From Centroberyx gerrardi (lineage: Eukaryota > Chordata > Actinopteri > Beryciformes > Berycidae), in assembly GCF_048128805.1 (NCBI RefSeq), contig NC_136010.1, positions 17,191,480 to 17,255,479 of the forward strand: DNA of 64,000 nucleotides, written 5' to 3'. Below the pieces are notes generated by a model. That model made no database searches. It worked only from the letters and a program-made list of their open reading frames with translations, and was not told where the DNA came from. The translations under genes were made by a program, and so were the position numbers. Shown piece by piece: positions 1 to 14,976 of the stretch (the first letter of the stretch is position 1; each line of letters starts with the position of its first letter).

Positions 1-1960
1 GTATTAGTGTAAGGGCTTTAAAACCTGTCACACCTCCAGTTATGTGTGTCAGACAGTCAGAGCTCTGAAAAAAACTGTCCAGCAGGGGATAAAAGAATCG
101 ATAAAGGAAAGAGAGAAAGTGAAAGCGGAGTGAGATTAGCCATGTAGTGTTGTGCACTCACTAGAACGCTAGCAGGCTAATTGCTTAGAGACCAACATGA
201 GGCGCTGGGATGGAGAACGGCGGCAGTGGTGATCGATTGTTAGACGTTCTGGTGATATATATATATATGTGTGTATATGAGGGCATGACAGAGCCAGGGC
301 TTCCTCCCACCAGGCACACGTCACCTGCAGGGATGATCCCACTGATCAGCTGACCTTCGGTACCAACAGATATTCATTATAGATTCTATTTTTGTGAAGC
401 AGAAAATGTGAGTCATCAGTAGTATACCAAGCACTGTAACTGCATTGCATTTCATCTTCATGGACGGAAAATATTATTTTCACTGCTACGGAGCAGTAAT
501 GGGTATTTGGCTAAAAAAGATCCCACTTGTCATCAGTAGTCACCTAATTCTGTTTCACTCACAGATCAGTTGTATCTGTTGCACCGATCGCCCTCATTTA
601 AAAGCATCAATGACTTTCCTGCAGGGAATAATAGCAGTGTTTGATTCAGCAGTATGAATGTGATCATTTTGTTCTTTTTACTGCTGTGGGGTTTATTTGC
701 TCACATATCTATTTAAAGTAAGTGTTTAATTATTGTGTTGTTTCAGCTTTTCGACAGCTTGCTATGTCAACACAGCATTTTTAGTGAAATGAATTCTGAA
801 AGATTTTGCATATTAAAAATGGAATGGTGTTGGCCTATTTTCTTATTTAAAATTTTTTTTCCAAAATATCCTAATTGTTTATTGTTTATTAACCTTTCAG
901 CATTATTACAGGTCCATAAAGACAATTGTCATTAAAAACACTGAATTATTTTGCTGTTACAATAAAACATCAATACTAAGTAGACTAAAAAATGTAAAAT
1001 GTTGCAATTATCTAAGCTAAAATCTAATATCTCATATCTCAAATCTAAAATCCGCTGTCATTTAGGAGTCTGCACATATAGGGGATTGGTGATCTCCTGT
1101 ATCTCTCAGTTCGACATCTTGGGATGGCCATATCTTTCATCACCCAACTGTATCTCACACTCAGATCAGTCGTGTCCATAGTTTCTCACCCTCCTTCCAA
1201 AGGATCGATGAAGAGGATGAAAAGGAGGAAGAGGAAGAAAAAGGAAAGGGGGGTTGCGAGCATTGTAGCAGGTCATGCTTCCACAGCAGCGAGGGCTCTT
1301 GGGAGTTTCCAGACAGACAGCGTTGGTTGGCCTTGGCCTCAAGGATCCCATGACTCTCTTGTCCCAGTGTCCAAGTGGCATTGTTCCCACTAGTTAGATG
1401 TGACAGGTATGACTGCACACAGTAGTCAGACTGGGCACACATAGAGGAGGCGCATTGTGTGAACCATCTAGTATATTGCTGCCTCCCAGCGGTGAATGCG
1501 AACGTGGAAATTGCAACAGAATGCTGCATGACTAATGCATGTTAGCCAATCAAAGAACATCTTGCATTCTCTTACAACCCAAAACCCATTCTTTGTTACA
1601 GTGTCACAATTTCTTGCGTCTCAAGCTGTGGGGGTAGCCTCTAGGAAGTGTAGGGCAGTTTCCAAGGATCATGGTCTAAAGCACAACAAAACACAGCGCC
1701 AGCCTCGGGGCGTGGGCTGTAGCACACGTTTACCATCATCACTGCCATCTCACACAATAAGAAAGATTAAAGGGGAATTTGTTGAGCGATGGCAATGAAG
1801 ATAAAGCTTTTAAAGCTGCTTTCTTGCAGTCATAGGTTGCTAAATGGAACAAACCCTTAAAATGGAATAGCAGCAAGATTGACCCATTATCTGTGTCATA
1901 CAAGATGCCTTTTGGCAATAGTGCGAGCCTCATCTCAAGACTATACAGTATGTGTGGGGA

Positions 1961-1962
<2 letters not shown>

Positions 1963-1999
<37 letters not shown>
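1963..1999. repeat. (CA)n microsatellite
   Basis: An uninterrupted CA dinucleotide run of about 37 bp in intergenic DNA. It creates artefactual open frames rich in Thr-His and Cys-Val. Confidence 0.95.
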
Positions 2000-2000
<1 letters not shown>

Positions 2001-3376
2001 AAATAATGACAGACACACAGAGACACCTACTGCAAGGCAAATGCAACTTACACCACCATTTAACATCTTGCACAAAAGAGCAATATCAAGAGGCATCTCT
2101 TACTTTACAGTGGGCTACATTTTTACATATGAAATTAGTTTGCATTAACTCTCAGTAGAGCACAACTCTCTCACCATACACTATTAACACCAGTTCCCAC
2201 TGACACTGTCTGATTGATAATCTCTTTTGGGGTGATCCATTTTAGCAGGAGATGCAGCATCTTGCATTGATTCATGTCACTGTGGCAATAGATAAACACT
2301 CACAAAATGGTGTGGCCCATGAAGCAGGTAGAAAAAGAAATCTGTTAAAATGGCTAAATAATATGTGGCTAGGCCTAAACTTCTGACTGTCACCATGGGG
2401 CATTGGGATGATTTTACACTAATGGATCAGGGAAGAAAGATCAGTGGGTTGCTCTCTCTGTATTGGTCCACTTCCACCAGCACAGGACGAACTCTACCTT
2501 TTGGATGTAATGGAAAATGTCCCATGGATAATATAAAAGACAGACATGATGAGAAAAAAATGAGCCAAAAACTGAAATAGAGCTGTATTTTACTTTAACG
2601 CTACCTCTCTGAAGGGAAGTACAGGATACTTGGCATTTTGAGGAGGATGAGTAAATCTTTAGAATATTTTATCTTTAGTGTTATTTCTTCCCCATTATCC
2701 CGATGTTCAACTATGATTCAAAGTCACACTGAATCTGACCAGCAGTAAGGTTACATTCATTTTTATGAACAACATCCTTGTCAATCCAAACCTATAATCC
2801 AAGGCCGCCCAAATGAGACTCGCATGTGAATTTGCCTCAGAGTTTTCAGCCCATGGTTCGTCATCCATGTAATGTTTAGTCCCTTTGGCCTCTATGCCAG
2901 AAAGTTTTGGCATGCCTGCTGTAATCCATCAATGCAAAATGAACTGTGTCCTGGTTCTGTGCCAATAGCTTTCTTGTACCATTCAGGCAATAAGTTTGAT
3001 AACTGGTGCCCAGAAAATTAAAATTTGAATCAATGCATTCAGTAGGAACAATACAGTTTGTATGAGAAATGATAGCTACAAATGTTGATTTGACAGATAT
3101 TGATTATCTAATGCAATTATAGCAAAACACAGCCATCCAATGAGAAAAGGGCCTGTTGATAATGGAAAAATGAGGTGCACTGAGAGAAATGAGCCAAATC
3201 CTGAAATAACTCATGGACTGACTTGTCTGAAGTTAGTTTCAAGTCGAAAAACAAAGGAGCGAACAAGACATTTCACATCGCCGCTTCATCAGGTTCGCTC
3301 ATCAACCTCATCGTTCATCACAGGTGAGATTTAGTCTCTGTGGAAGTCATGATAATCATTGGTTATCAAAATCATT

Positions 3377-3592
3377 GGTCACACTTTATTTGGATAGTCC
3401 AATCCTGATACTCAACTCACTGTCAAGTGACTATAATGTGGCGCTAAAAAGTCTAGTGTCGACAATAGTGTGAAAATTAGATATACAGTGTCTGGGTTAG
3501 GGTTCATTTTAGGTTTGAGGTTAGGGTTAGGCTAAGGTCAGGGTTTTTTGTAGATGAGTATCAACACTGGACTATCCAAATAAGGCGTTACC
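3377..3592. mobile_element. hAT-like MITE with 8-bp target duplication
   Basis: This is a 216-bp element. Its left end reads GGTCACACTTTATTTGGATA and its right end is the inverse, with the reverse complement GGTAACGCCTTATTTGGATA. The flanking 8 bp AAATCATT occurs at 3369-3376 and again at 3593-3600, a clean target-site duplication. An 8-bp duplication is typical of the hAT superfamily, so the class is inferred from that and from the terminal sequence. There is no coding capacity. The interior contains several GGTTAGGGTT-like stretches. Confidence 0.85.
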
Positions 3593-3744
3593 AAATCATT
3601 AGACCTGCAGGCCCAACAAACCAAAATATATGCAATAGCTATTAATATTAAGTAAAACGTTTTAACATTGTAGGCAATGACTATACATTCTCTCCCTCAT
3701 TCTAGAGTAGGGTAAAGGGACAGAGAGAGGGTTGTGGCTCAACT

Positions 3745-3770
3745 GTAATCCAACCCTACGGTTGGATTAC
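3745..3770. repeat. Short perfect inverted repeat
   Basis: Arms GTAATCCAACC and GGTTGGATTAC (11 bp each) flank a 4-base loop, CTAC. No gene is next to it. It may be a chance hairpin or a remnant of a mobile element. Confidence 0.7.
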
Positions 3771-5796
3771 CTGCAAGAAGAAGCGCACAGAAACGCATCA
3801 TTCGTTCCTATGTTTGTCTGTGCATTGGACACTAATCAGACCTATTTTACATCTGAATTTTCTTTAACTTTCTCCTTGTAAAAGGTATACGCACCAATTT
3901 AGATGAGGAGGGCCCTTTCCACCAAGGGCTAATGAGCTCACACCTCAGGACACAATTAGCTCAGAGAACGCTTTAAATTTAGTTTTGTCTCCACTGTTTC
4001 CTTTATGCAAGCATCATTTTGGACAGTTAGATGAGGTCCTAACACATTAGACATACACTAAGTTGTGAGATCAATGATATGCTGTTTGGTCTCCGCATGT
4101 GAACTTTCTTAGTGACCTGGACTAGAGACCAGGAAGCCCCTGAAACCTTGAAAGCCCCAAAATGTCCACCCCCATTGTTGAGCAAGACCCTGAATCCCTA
4201 CCAGCTGAAAGGATGTTCTGCAGCTGATCCTGCACTCCTACCTGAGCAGGCAAAAAGATGAAATCCTCCCTCAGAGATTAACAGCGTCATAAAAATATAA
4301 AATAACACTGTTTCATTTAGCAAGTTCTAATTTTGTCTCTTTTTCCTATGCATCTTGTCTTGATACTATTCACTGAGTCTGAATAAAATCCAAACAATCC
4401 ACAGATGAACAACAGCCAGCTGATATCATTTCTCTTTAGTTGGCACCACTGGTTGCCATTGCCTGCTGCTTCTCAACGTTGCTGTATAGACCTATACTGC
4501 CCTCTAGTGGCCAAACTATATTATTATACATTAGTCTTTGTGACTATCCCTTCTTCAAGTCTCCCAACATATTCTCCCCTGTAGAGGGCCCCCTTGTCAA
4601 AGTTATCATACCCTTCATTCTCCTCACTTCCCTCTCTGCCATGTATGATGAAAGTACACTATTTCATACATTTCATCACACCATCATACTGTTTGACTCA
4701 CTTGTTGCACACCGGTGCAGAATGACAGCACATCAAGTGACATTGTGAAGAAGTGATTAAACGTCCCCGTCTCTTCCCCCAAGCAGCCAGAGCAGATGGC
4801 AATTCATTACCAATCAGCATTTCAGATTCTATTGCCCAATCAGTTTTACATTTATATGTAAAATACTATTCCAACAGATCAACAGATGGCATGGAATATA
4901 TGCTTGGGGATAGTTATGCAAGACTTCACGATTCCCGTTCCTGATTCCAAACCAACAGTAGGTTCAAACAAAATAGAAAAGGGATGGCAGTGTGCTGCTG
5001 AGGTCAAGACATACCAACGTCATTTTGTCTCACCAAAACAGTGCGGTGGTAATTAACTCGAAATATTGGCTGCTGCACCTGAAAATGGAGGTGTTGAAAC
5101 ATCCACATAGCTAAATGAATTAGTCACCATAGCTCCTGTCATAATGTCACTAACTGTTCTGGGATTAACCCCATCATGGCTCCCTTCTCCTCTCTAGCAA
5201 TATAGGTCTTCCAGTATGATAGTTATAATTGATATTATAATAGTTATAATTCAGCAGAAAATAGTCTGTAGAGATAAGGCCATAGAATCCTACAAATACA
5301 CATCTTGTTTTTCCATCAAATCAAAATGAGTACTGGTAAATCAAGAGGCATACTGGTAAAGTCATGAAGTAGTAATAGACAAAAACACAAAACATAAAAA
5401 GACAAATAACTACAGTTAGCCTAACATCCTCATGCAAAGGATGAGATGTTTTGTTCAATTACTCAGCAGGATTTAGGAAAATGAAAACACTCTCAGTTGT
5501 TTGCGGTCCCTTCTTTTGGTTTAATAGGACAACACTGTAAGAGACTCACATCAAATCTAACTGCCAACTAAGTCTCACATGTTACAAGGAAACAACACTT
5601 TCCTTGTTGGAAAGCACAACATGTTTTTCAGACCCGTGGGAAGTTCAAGTGTCTTGCTACATATCAAGCATGTGCTACATCCATTAAATTTGAATCAGTC
5701 ACATAACAAGCATCATCTCTTTACATGATCTGTGCATTAGTGCTGGAAAATGCACTCTAAAGTTAATTTAACCCCCACTGATAAGTAATAAAATGA

Positions 5797-5802
5797 TTTA
5801 TT
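5797..5802 (-). promoter_or_regulatory. Candidate polyadenylation signal for kcnk15
   Basis: AATAAA on the minus strand, about 590 bp beyond the kcnk15 stop codon. It is chosen only by position and hexamer; no transcript evidence is available. Confidence 0.35.
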
Positions 5803-6394
5803 AAATTCACTGAGCTGAAGAAGCCATATATCTCGTGCTTGTTCAAAGTTCTTTAAGGCCTATTTTATGAAAAAATAATGACATCTTCCAGCTATGGCAT
5901 GAAAAATGAAGTCATTTCCCTAAAGCAGGAACAGTGTCCATCATGCTTCAAAGCAGCATTATGTATCTTGTTGCTTAAACAAGGATCCTTCAAACACCTT
6001 CAGTGGACAAGAAGAAGTGTTGTACAGTTATACAGTTATAAATCAATGCTATCTAAAATGTATTAGAATTGTAGATTAAAACTCTTTACATCTTTACATA
6101 GCACTCATGCATTTACATTATGTGCTCTCCATCCTCTTTATCATGCATTGCACTTTGGCTTACATGCGAAAAAGACAACTGAATTGGAAACATAAATACT
6201 GCTGTGATCCAAATAGGAATGAATCCTATTCTTGTTTTGCAAACGAAATAATTTTAAATAGCAACAGAAAACGTATTCATAAAAAAGAATCAGTGTCTTC
6301 TGACATGCACGAAAGAGGTGTACCACTAAATACAATGTCATTGAAAATACTGTATACGGCCCGTGCAAACACTGTCCCTCACTATGGTTGGCCA

Positions 6395-8014
<1,620 letters not shown>

Positions 8015-8441
8015 TCAACAGATACACCTCCAACACGACTACATGAGGGTTCAGCCTGTTGCGTGAAATCTTGTAGCCGGAGATGTGCTATCAGCAGGAG
8101 GCGTGTAGAGAAATAACGTCTGGAAGTCTATATTATAGGCTGCGAATTTGCTGTTTATGTTTTTTATGTAACTCGTACATAAAAAAAAGCATATTCCGCA
8201 TGTGCGCATTGAGAGCGACGCTCTCCGCACGGTCATCTGTTTCTGTCATAAAAAGCAAGTGGCCTCAGCTTTGTCTCCTCGCATGCGCAAAGCAGACGCC
8301 GATAAAACGCTCACGGTGTGAAATAATTTCTCCTAAAACAATCAATGGAAAATTAGGATATATATTAAGCTTTGCCATCAATGGTGATTTTTATCACACG
8401 GACGTTCAACAAGTTCGTAAGTCCCAACTCGATCCCGCAGA

Positions 8442-8444
<3 letters not shown>

Positions 8445-8478
<34 letters not shown>
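8445..8478. repeat. (GT)n microsatellite
   Basis: A GT dinucleotide run followed by a G-rich tract, about 500 bp upstream of the kcnk15 start codon. Confidence 0.95.
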
Positions 8479-8480
<2 letters not shown>

Positions 8481-8978
8481 GGGGGCAGAGGGGGGGTTAT
8501 GGAAACGTTCAGCACCATGGACAGCAACAAGCGGTACTGCACACACATCATGATCTTGAGATACATGCCATAGTCTACATGGGAATCCCGTGTTTAGGCA
8601 ATACAGACACTCTCTTTTGGGATATTCTATGCAAGAATCTATATAAGTAAAATAAAATATAAGTTTTTAAGTCTTAAGTTAACGTTAGCGATGGCCCAGC
8701 AAACCTGTTGGAAGTCCATTACACTGACTTTAATTCAATTTACTTAATGTATGGATGGATTTTTGATATCTTGTGATGATACATTTGAATATACTGATAA
8801 CTTTGTCATCCCCTGTAATTAAAAAATGTAAACAAATTTGTACAGCTTCATAATACTTAAATTACATGCTTAGCTGTTATGCAAATCCTTGCATCAAGAC
8901 AGCTCTTGATCAGTTTGAAGATGAAAACATATTGCTTCTATGATTTGATTTCAGGGATTCCATTTATTGATGCTTGAA

Positions 8979-8981
<3 letters not shown>

Positions 8982-9018
<37 letters not shown>
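8982..9018. repeat. (GT)n microsatellite
   Basis: A GT run decaying into GTGCGC-type sequence on its right. Intergenic. Confidence 0.95.
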
Positions 9019-9023
<5 letters not shown>

Positions 9024-12000
9024 ATGTGTGCGCACGCGTGTGTTGGCCTGCGCACCAGAGAATTGATGCATGCACTAACTAAACGGCTTTGCTACACTAG
9101 ATGCTTGTGGAAAACTATAGGTGATGCTGGTTGCCATGGTTACTTCTAACCAGAAGCACAGACTTGGACTGTCACTGAGGTTGAAGCTAATATGTTAAGT
9201 GTAATGATCCAGGCCATCATGGAACAAATCATCTCATCCCTGCAAATAAAACATCAAAGATTTGTAGCCTATCGTCATTATTTTTGTTATTTAGTCTGGA
9301 TTTTTTAAAAAGAAAATAAGTCAAACATGGAAAGAAAGCCGTATCAATCAGAGAAAAACTGAATATACAAATGAACCATCCTCCTTGTGAGCATCACAGT
9401 GGGTATCAGCAGCAGTAACAGGGTATTGCAGACGGATCACTGTGTGTTATTTTGTTCCTCTCAAACAGAGCAACCTGCTCTCAGCGGCCCTGTTTTTGTG
9501 TTAAGTGGCTAAATCAGCGCACTCAAGTCCCTGTTGTGATTCAAACCAGCTCTCGATAAATTAATTACATCTCAGCTGATAAGAGAGGAACCTGCAGCCC
9601 TAACAGCCACCCATCAATCCATACAGCTTGTGTTCACGTCCTTTTCAAAGCCTAGGGACCAGGAAACGAGCGAGGAGTGCCATCAATCCCCGTCGGGGCT
9701 GAGAGGGATGAATAAGGATAAGTGGTTAAACTCAAAGAGATGCTTCATTAAAATTGATTTGGTTTTGCTCTCTGCGTCGAGAAAGCTCATGTCCATTTCC
9801 CTATCAGAGAAACATATCAGCATGCAATTTACAAAGAAAAAAGGAAAACAAATGAGGTGTATAGATGGCAGGGGAATGCTATTCTTTCTCCAACCCAATC
9901 CCCTCGAGGCTTGTCCGCTTTCTGTTTCATAACGCCTCTCTCTTTGAGGAAATATTTTAATCCAATCCAAATTCTGGTTGTTTGATTTATAGAATTGAGG
10001 AAGACATAAGGAATCAGGCCACGTCAGCTTCAGTGACAAAAGCATCTTGTTTGGTGAAAAGATTTTTTCATAAGTGTGATACCAGCTTTCTATTCCACTG
10101 CTATTTTATGGGGATGTTATAACCTGCTACATTTGGGGACATTGTAAATACCTTATTATTGCGTGTATTATTTAAGCGCTCAATGAGGCAAAAATATTAC
10201 TTAATATTGACAATTTTCAAGGTATTGGGCATAAAACAGATGCTTAATGTGACTTCATGAGATAGATTTAAAGAAAATATAATTACACTTGCTGTTAAAT
10301 CAAACCATCTCATTTCAAATTGTCTACTCACCTCTAATGCAGGAATAGAAGGAATTTGAGATCATTAAGCATCCCTTTATTCTCTTTTATTAGTTTTACT
10401 ATCTAAATGATTTAGTGTGGCACCAGAACACCCCATCACCGCCCTTTATCTGTATAACTGCAGTTGCCTTTTTTCCATTTTTATTGTTTTAATGCTTCCT
10501 GATTTTGCTTCAGCTAATATTTGTAACATAAATTAAGATTTTATCTCATTAGGCAAATTAAGCCTTACCTTTGGGCCTTTTTTTCACCATAATTCATTGA
10601 AAAAATTATTCTTTTTTTTTTAAATATCAGCCTCTTATTCCTAGTGCTCATTAAAACCCACCTGGAAAATATTCAATTTATTCATCCTTATTCATCAACT
10701 TTTGTATTACTTTGTCACAGTATAATTTTGCCACATTAAACACTGAACCACATGAGGCATTATGGAACATCCAATTTGTATCCTTCATATTTTCCCCACA
10801 CCAATTCAAAAAGGCCACTTCAACGTCTGGTGAAGCTGTGAATGAGCAGATGACACACAACCGTTTAAAAAATGCACATGGCATCGTGCAGAGAAAAGAA
10901 AAGCATGTGCCTGAAGGCATGTTTCTCCACTGAGTAAAGCTGATCCGTCAACTCTGCAGGATAAAATGCAAATCTGGCAAAATGCTGGAGGAGGGCTTAT
11001 AAAAATTAAGCTCCTCAGTATAAGCCAAAGTTTTAGATCAAAATGACGGTCTTTAGCAGGAAAAGGGGAGCTGCGCTTCTACAGGGATGAGAGGAAATGA
11101 GAGACAGAGACAATGCAGGAGTGCAAGACGATGAAGGAGAAATAGAAAGAGACCTCAAGACACAAAGATAGAGGCAATAGTGAAGTTGATTGAGAGGACC
11201 TGAAACCCAACAACAAGCTGCTGACTTTCTGTGATGTGTAGTTCATTCATAGAACTCAGCTGTGATGACTTGGCACACTTATCAGACTTGTATTTGCAGT
11301 TGAAGAGGGAAGAGACAGGTAGGCCGGGTAGAAGTGTCACACCTAAAACCAACAGAGGCATATTAGAACACAAATCCAGTCAATGAATGAATTACTGTAG
11401 AGCTTTGTAGCATTAAGCTCCTCAAAATGATATTTTGTTCTGGTTTATGTCTCTAGTTGGCAGGGAAAAGGTTATTCTACTGTAAGAGATGCTCAATCTT
11501 AATTGTCATAATGTCTGGTCTCAGTGAGGCTTTTATCATCATCATCATGACAATCCTTCACATGTGCCAATAAATATGTAAATTATGAACACGTTTAAAA
11601 GAGATACAGAGAGAGAAGGATAGTGCTTGCTGAAAAAACAATCTCTTCACAATTATAAGATACCACCATAATTTAAAATGAAGGTTCCCTTTGTCTAACA
11701 TTTATAATCGATACAGACTTAAATAAATCATCTACAGCCAGGATATAATTAAAAATCATAATTAATTTTGCATTGGGTCTGCCCTTGTTTCAAGAATGCA
11801 TGAGCCTTTACTGTGAGATTTGAGAAGTCCTACAGGAGCAGTATGATTGGAAATTACACTGAGCTACAATTCACAAAAGTTAGCGAAGCAACACCAAATC
11901 TGACAACTGGACAAAGGTCGACTCCACAAGAAACGGTCCAGCAAGCAGAACTGTCCTGCACAAGAAAACCTAGCTTTGCACACAAGAAAACCTGCATCAT

Positions 12001-12109
12001 ATAAGGCTTCACCCTCAAAAACCAGTAGCTGAGCAAATACACTGTCAGCAATATGTGCAACAAGCCAAGCAAGGACAGGGAATGAGATGGAAATGTGTAA
12101 GGACAGAAA

Positions 12110-12590
12110 CAAATTTTACTAGTTTATCAGGTGGCTCGTTTATCAGGCACACTACTCCTGTTACAAAACATATCACTCCTATAGACAGTGAGTCCTGTGG
12201 CCACGGTCTGTGATATACAGCAGGCAGGTAGTCACTGAGGGATTCAGTTACTCCTCAACTGAACCGTACAATGGGCAAAATGAGCGACCAATGTGACTTT
12301 GAGCATGGTGTGATCGTTGACGCAAGGCACAGCGGTCCCAGTATCTCAAGACTCATGACAGTGAATTGGGTTTAACAAGAATGGTGTTACTAACAAGAAA
12401 TACAGCCTGCGGTATTCCTGTGGGTGGCCACAGTGTGCCAGGGGGAGAACAAAAGAGAATGGCACGAATGACTACAGGTATTTTTTCCGGGTATTGTAAC
12501 AGGAGGGACATAATCGGACACACAACAGATCTATAGCTGCACCCATACATGGTGGACGGGCCTAATATAATGGTTACTGAGTGAATATGG
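12110..12590 (+). pseudogene. Decayed Tc1/mariner-like transposase fragment
   Basis: The frame at 12295-12354 reads DFEHGVIVDARHSGPSISRL. This resembles the N-terminal helix-turn-helix of fish Tc1-like transposases, where a G-I-V-A-R-R-G-S-I-S pattern recurs. Downstream fragments in shifted frames (KRMARMT and similar) fit the following part of the same family. No continuous reading frame survives and no DDE catalytic region is visible. Boundaries are approximate because the terminal repeats are too decayed to fix. The assignment rests on remembered family patterns. Confidence 0.5.
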
Positions 12591-13789
12591 AAGCAAAAAA
12601 GGGTTAGTTTTACTGTATCGGCAACCTAAAATGTGTTGCTGTCACCCCAGCATCTAAACCAGTACTGTAGCCTGCTGACGACCTGACATGTCTCCTGTGT
12701 TCACACTGCAACACTCAGACACATCCTGTCTGGATATAAAGTGAGTTTCTCCCAAGATAGTTACACTTGGCTGTACAACCAAAGTGTCTGGCAGCAGTAG
12801 TTGAGTGCACAACCACAAATGTTTTACCTGTAAGAATGGAAAACTAGTTATCTTTGTCCCCAGAAGAGAACAAAGCAGGAAAGACATGGCGGCCATATTA
12901 GACATTAGAACAGGTGAGGGTTTGTCCAATCTAATCTGTCATTGGCCAGCTACTCAAATTTGTGACAGAGATTATCTACACCAAGCTAAAATTAGATTTG
13001 GTGCTGTGGTTCAACACAGTAGTCTATGTACTTTTGACTTTGTATCCGCTTTGAAGAAGTAAGATCCTGTGTAAAAGCTTTGTATCTATTTGCTCACAGC
13101 TGAGGCTGAATGATATGGCTGGAGTTAATCTGCCCACCATTTTTGTGGCAATTTCTACCATCAGATTACTTATAGATTTAGGGATTTGTGGTGAGGTTTT
13201 ATGTCAAGCCATCAAGGCAATTTCTAAAATAGCTGAAAAGAACAGCCAGAAGGTCTACTGGACTGGAAGGCTATTACAATATATGGATCCCCGAAATAGA
13301 GAGATCAATTTCATAACAAGTGAAACATATTATATCATAGTGCAGTACTGTTGTAGAGAACTGGAATATGATTGGGTTGTCATGTGCAATCTGCAGCTGT
13401 TAGAGATGCTATTGTTGTTGCTGTTGGCCACTTTTTGAACTGGCTTGTTTCATGTAGCCTGCATTACTAAATGCAAAGGTATGGGGCTCAAGGGTAAACA
13501 AAGGCATTGGAGCCATGCCAGAGTAGACTCAAACAACACACGTCATACTAAGGCACAGGTTACACAACCTCTTTCACATGACGCATTTTAGTTCATAGGC
13601 AGACATTTTGCACAAGAGCAAACAGGTACTGTGAGCTTTGAACAAATCCATTAGAAGCAGCACCTGTATATTAAATATTAAAAACCCCATTGCAACCCCA
13701 CAGCATGGGAACCTGGGTGTAATACATTACCTCTCTGCCTGGATTTATGTCTTAAATCACTATAACTCTCTCAATGCTGTGTTATAACA

Positions 13790-13793
<4 letters not shown>

Positions 13794-13840
<47 letters not shown>
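13794..13840. repeat. (CT)n microsatellite
   Basis: A CT dinucleotide run of about 47 bp with one T interruption near its right end. Confidence 0.95.
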
Positions 13841-13893
13841 AAGACTATCATAAAAAATATTACTGATATTGGTTTTGGATGCCAAAAAACATT

Positions 13894-13958
13894 GGAATAC
13901 AATACAATGCAATAGAATACAATACAATACAATAGAATACAATACAATAGAATAGAAT
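13894..13958. repeat. Pentanucleotide tandem repeat (AATAC/AATAG)n
   Basis: About 13 imperfect copies of AATAC alternating with AATAG and AATGC variants. It produces a spurious Tyr-Cys-Ile-Val-Leu-rich frame on the minus strand. Confidence 0.9.
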
Positions 13959-14054
13959 CGCAGATGGTATAATTATGCGCCTTCATGCAAGTGAGTTACA
14001 ATGGAGAATTGCAAACAGTTAAATATTTGCCCATCTGGAATACTTTGGGGCATA

Positions 14055-14109
<55 letters not shown>
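14055..14109. repeat. (GT)n microsatellite
   Basis: Two GT blocks separated by a single AT, followed by a GA-rich stretch. Confidence 0.95.
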
Positions 14110-14112
<3 letters not shown>

Positions 14113-14380
14113 AAGTGCGTGCCTGGGTGAGAGAGAGAGAGGGAGAGAGTCTTTACACGTAATCCACAGTATATTAAATATTTCAAAAGGCATGAAATGG
14201 TTCTTATCAGACATGCAGGCTTTGCTCTGAGCACTTACACACAGCTATCACAACTTTGTGAACTTTAAGAGGGCGTTAGTGTGTCAGTGATGGCAGCCTG
14301 GGTAAATGGTGGATTATCTTCTATGTGACTGGCTGTTATGCACAGCTAACACTCACATTACACTACTGACAATAGTCCTG

Positions 14381-14976
14381 TTAAAGGTGCGGCATGTAGC
14401 AATTTAACAGCTATATATCATTACCATATTTATTAACAGACTTTAGTATAATTACCGTAAACAAACAAGACCATGGCAGCCTCTATCGGTCTCTACACTG
14501 CAAATTAAATTCCGTGGGAAATCTGCTATGTTGCTTTTAGGGCACAAAGGGAGATTGCTGTATTGGGCTGTATAATACAGCAATCTCCCTTTGTGCCCTA
14601 ACAGCCTGTATGGCATAAAACAGGAAGAGGGCCGTTGTTCTTCCAAAGCAAACGGAGCTAAAGCTTTCAAACTTTCTTGGCAGATGGTAGAGCGAGAGAA
14701 TGGCCAATCTAAAAATCACTTCCATCATGTTTATCCTCTACGGCAAAGCAGGGACGGGAGGGGGGAGCAACATTTTCTTTGCAACAGGACACAAAGGGGG
14801 TTATGGGAAATGTGGTCTTAATTTTGAGAAACACTTGCACCAACAATACCATTGCCATGAGATAGAGGCTACAAATTGTCTCAACCACAGTCTCATTTGT
14901 TTGTAGTAATTATACCAAGGTATCAAAATTAATCTAACAAGGATATGTGTAAACAATTCTACATGTTGCACCTTTA
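14381..14976. mobile_element. Non-autonomous TTAA-flanked DNA element
   Basis: The left end TTAAAGGTGCGGCATGTAG is mirrored by the right end, whose reverse complement reads TTAAAGGTGCAACATGTAG. Both ends carry TTAA, as expected for a piggyBac-type TTAA target, although the class is inferred. The element is about 596 bp, has no credible transposase frame, and carries a perfect 28-bp inverted repeat at 14537-14601. Confidence 0.75.
14537..14601. repeat. Perfect 28-bp inverted repeat (hairpin)
   Basis: The left arm is 14537-14564 and the right arm 14574-14601. They are exact reverse complements and flank a 9-base loop (GGGCTGTAT). The hairpin lies inside the TTAA-flanked element. A transcript through it would fold into a 65-nt stem-loop of roughly pre-miRNA size, but nothing shows that it is processed. 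Confidence 0.9.

Larger units (their letters stand above)
1..6394. other. Intergenic region left of kcnk15
   Basis: No exon of a recognisable gene was found on either strand. The open frames here are short and none resembles a known protein. The region holds a CA microsatellite near 1963, a hAT-like MITE at 3377-3592 and an 11-bp-stem hairpin at 3745-3770. The right end should contain the 3' untranslated region of kcnk15, which is transcribed leftwards. The rest is AT-rich unique-looking DNA. Confidence 0.7.
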
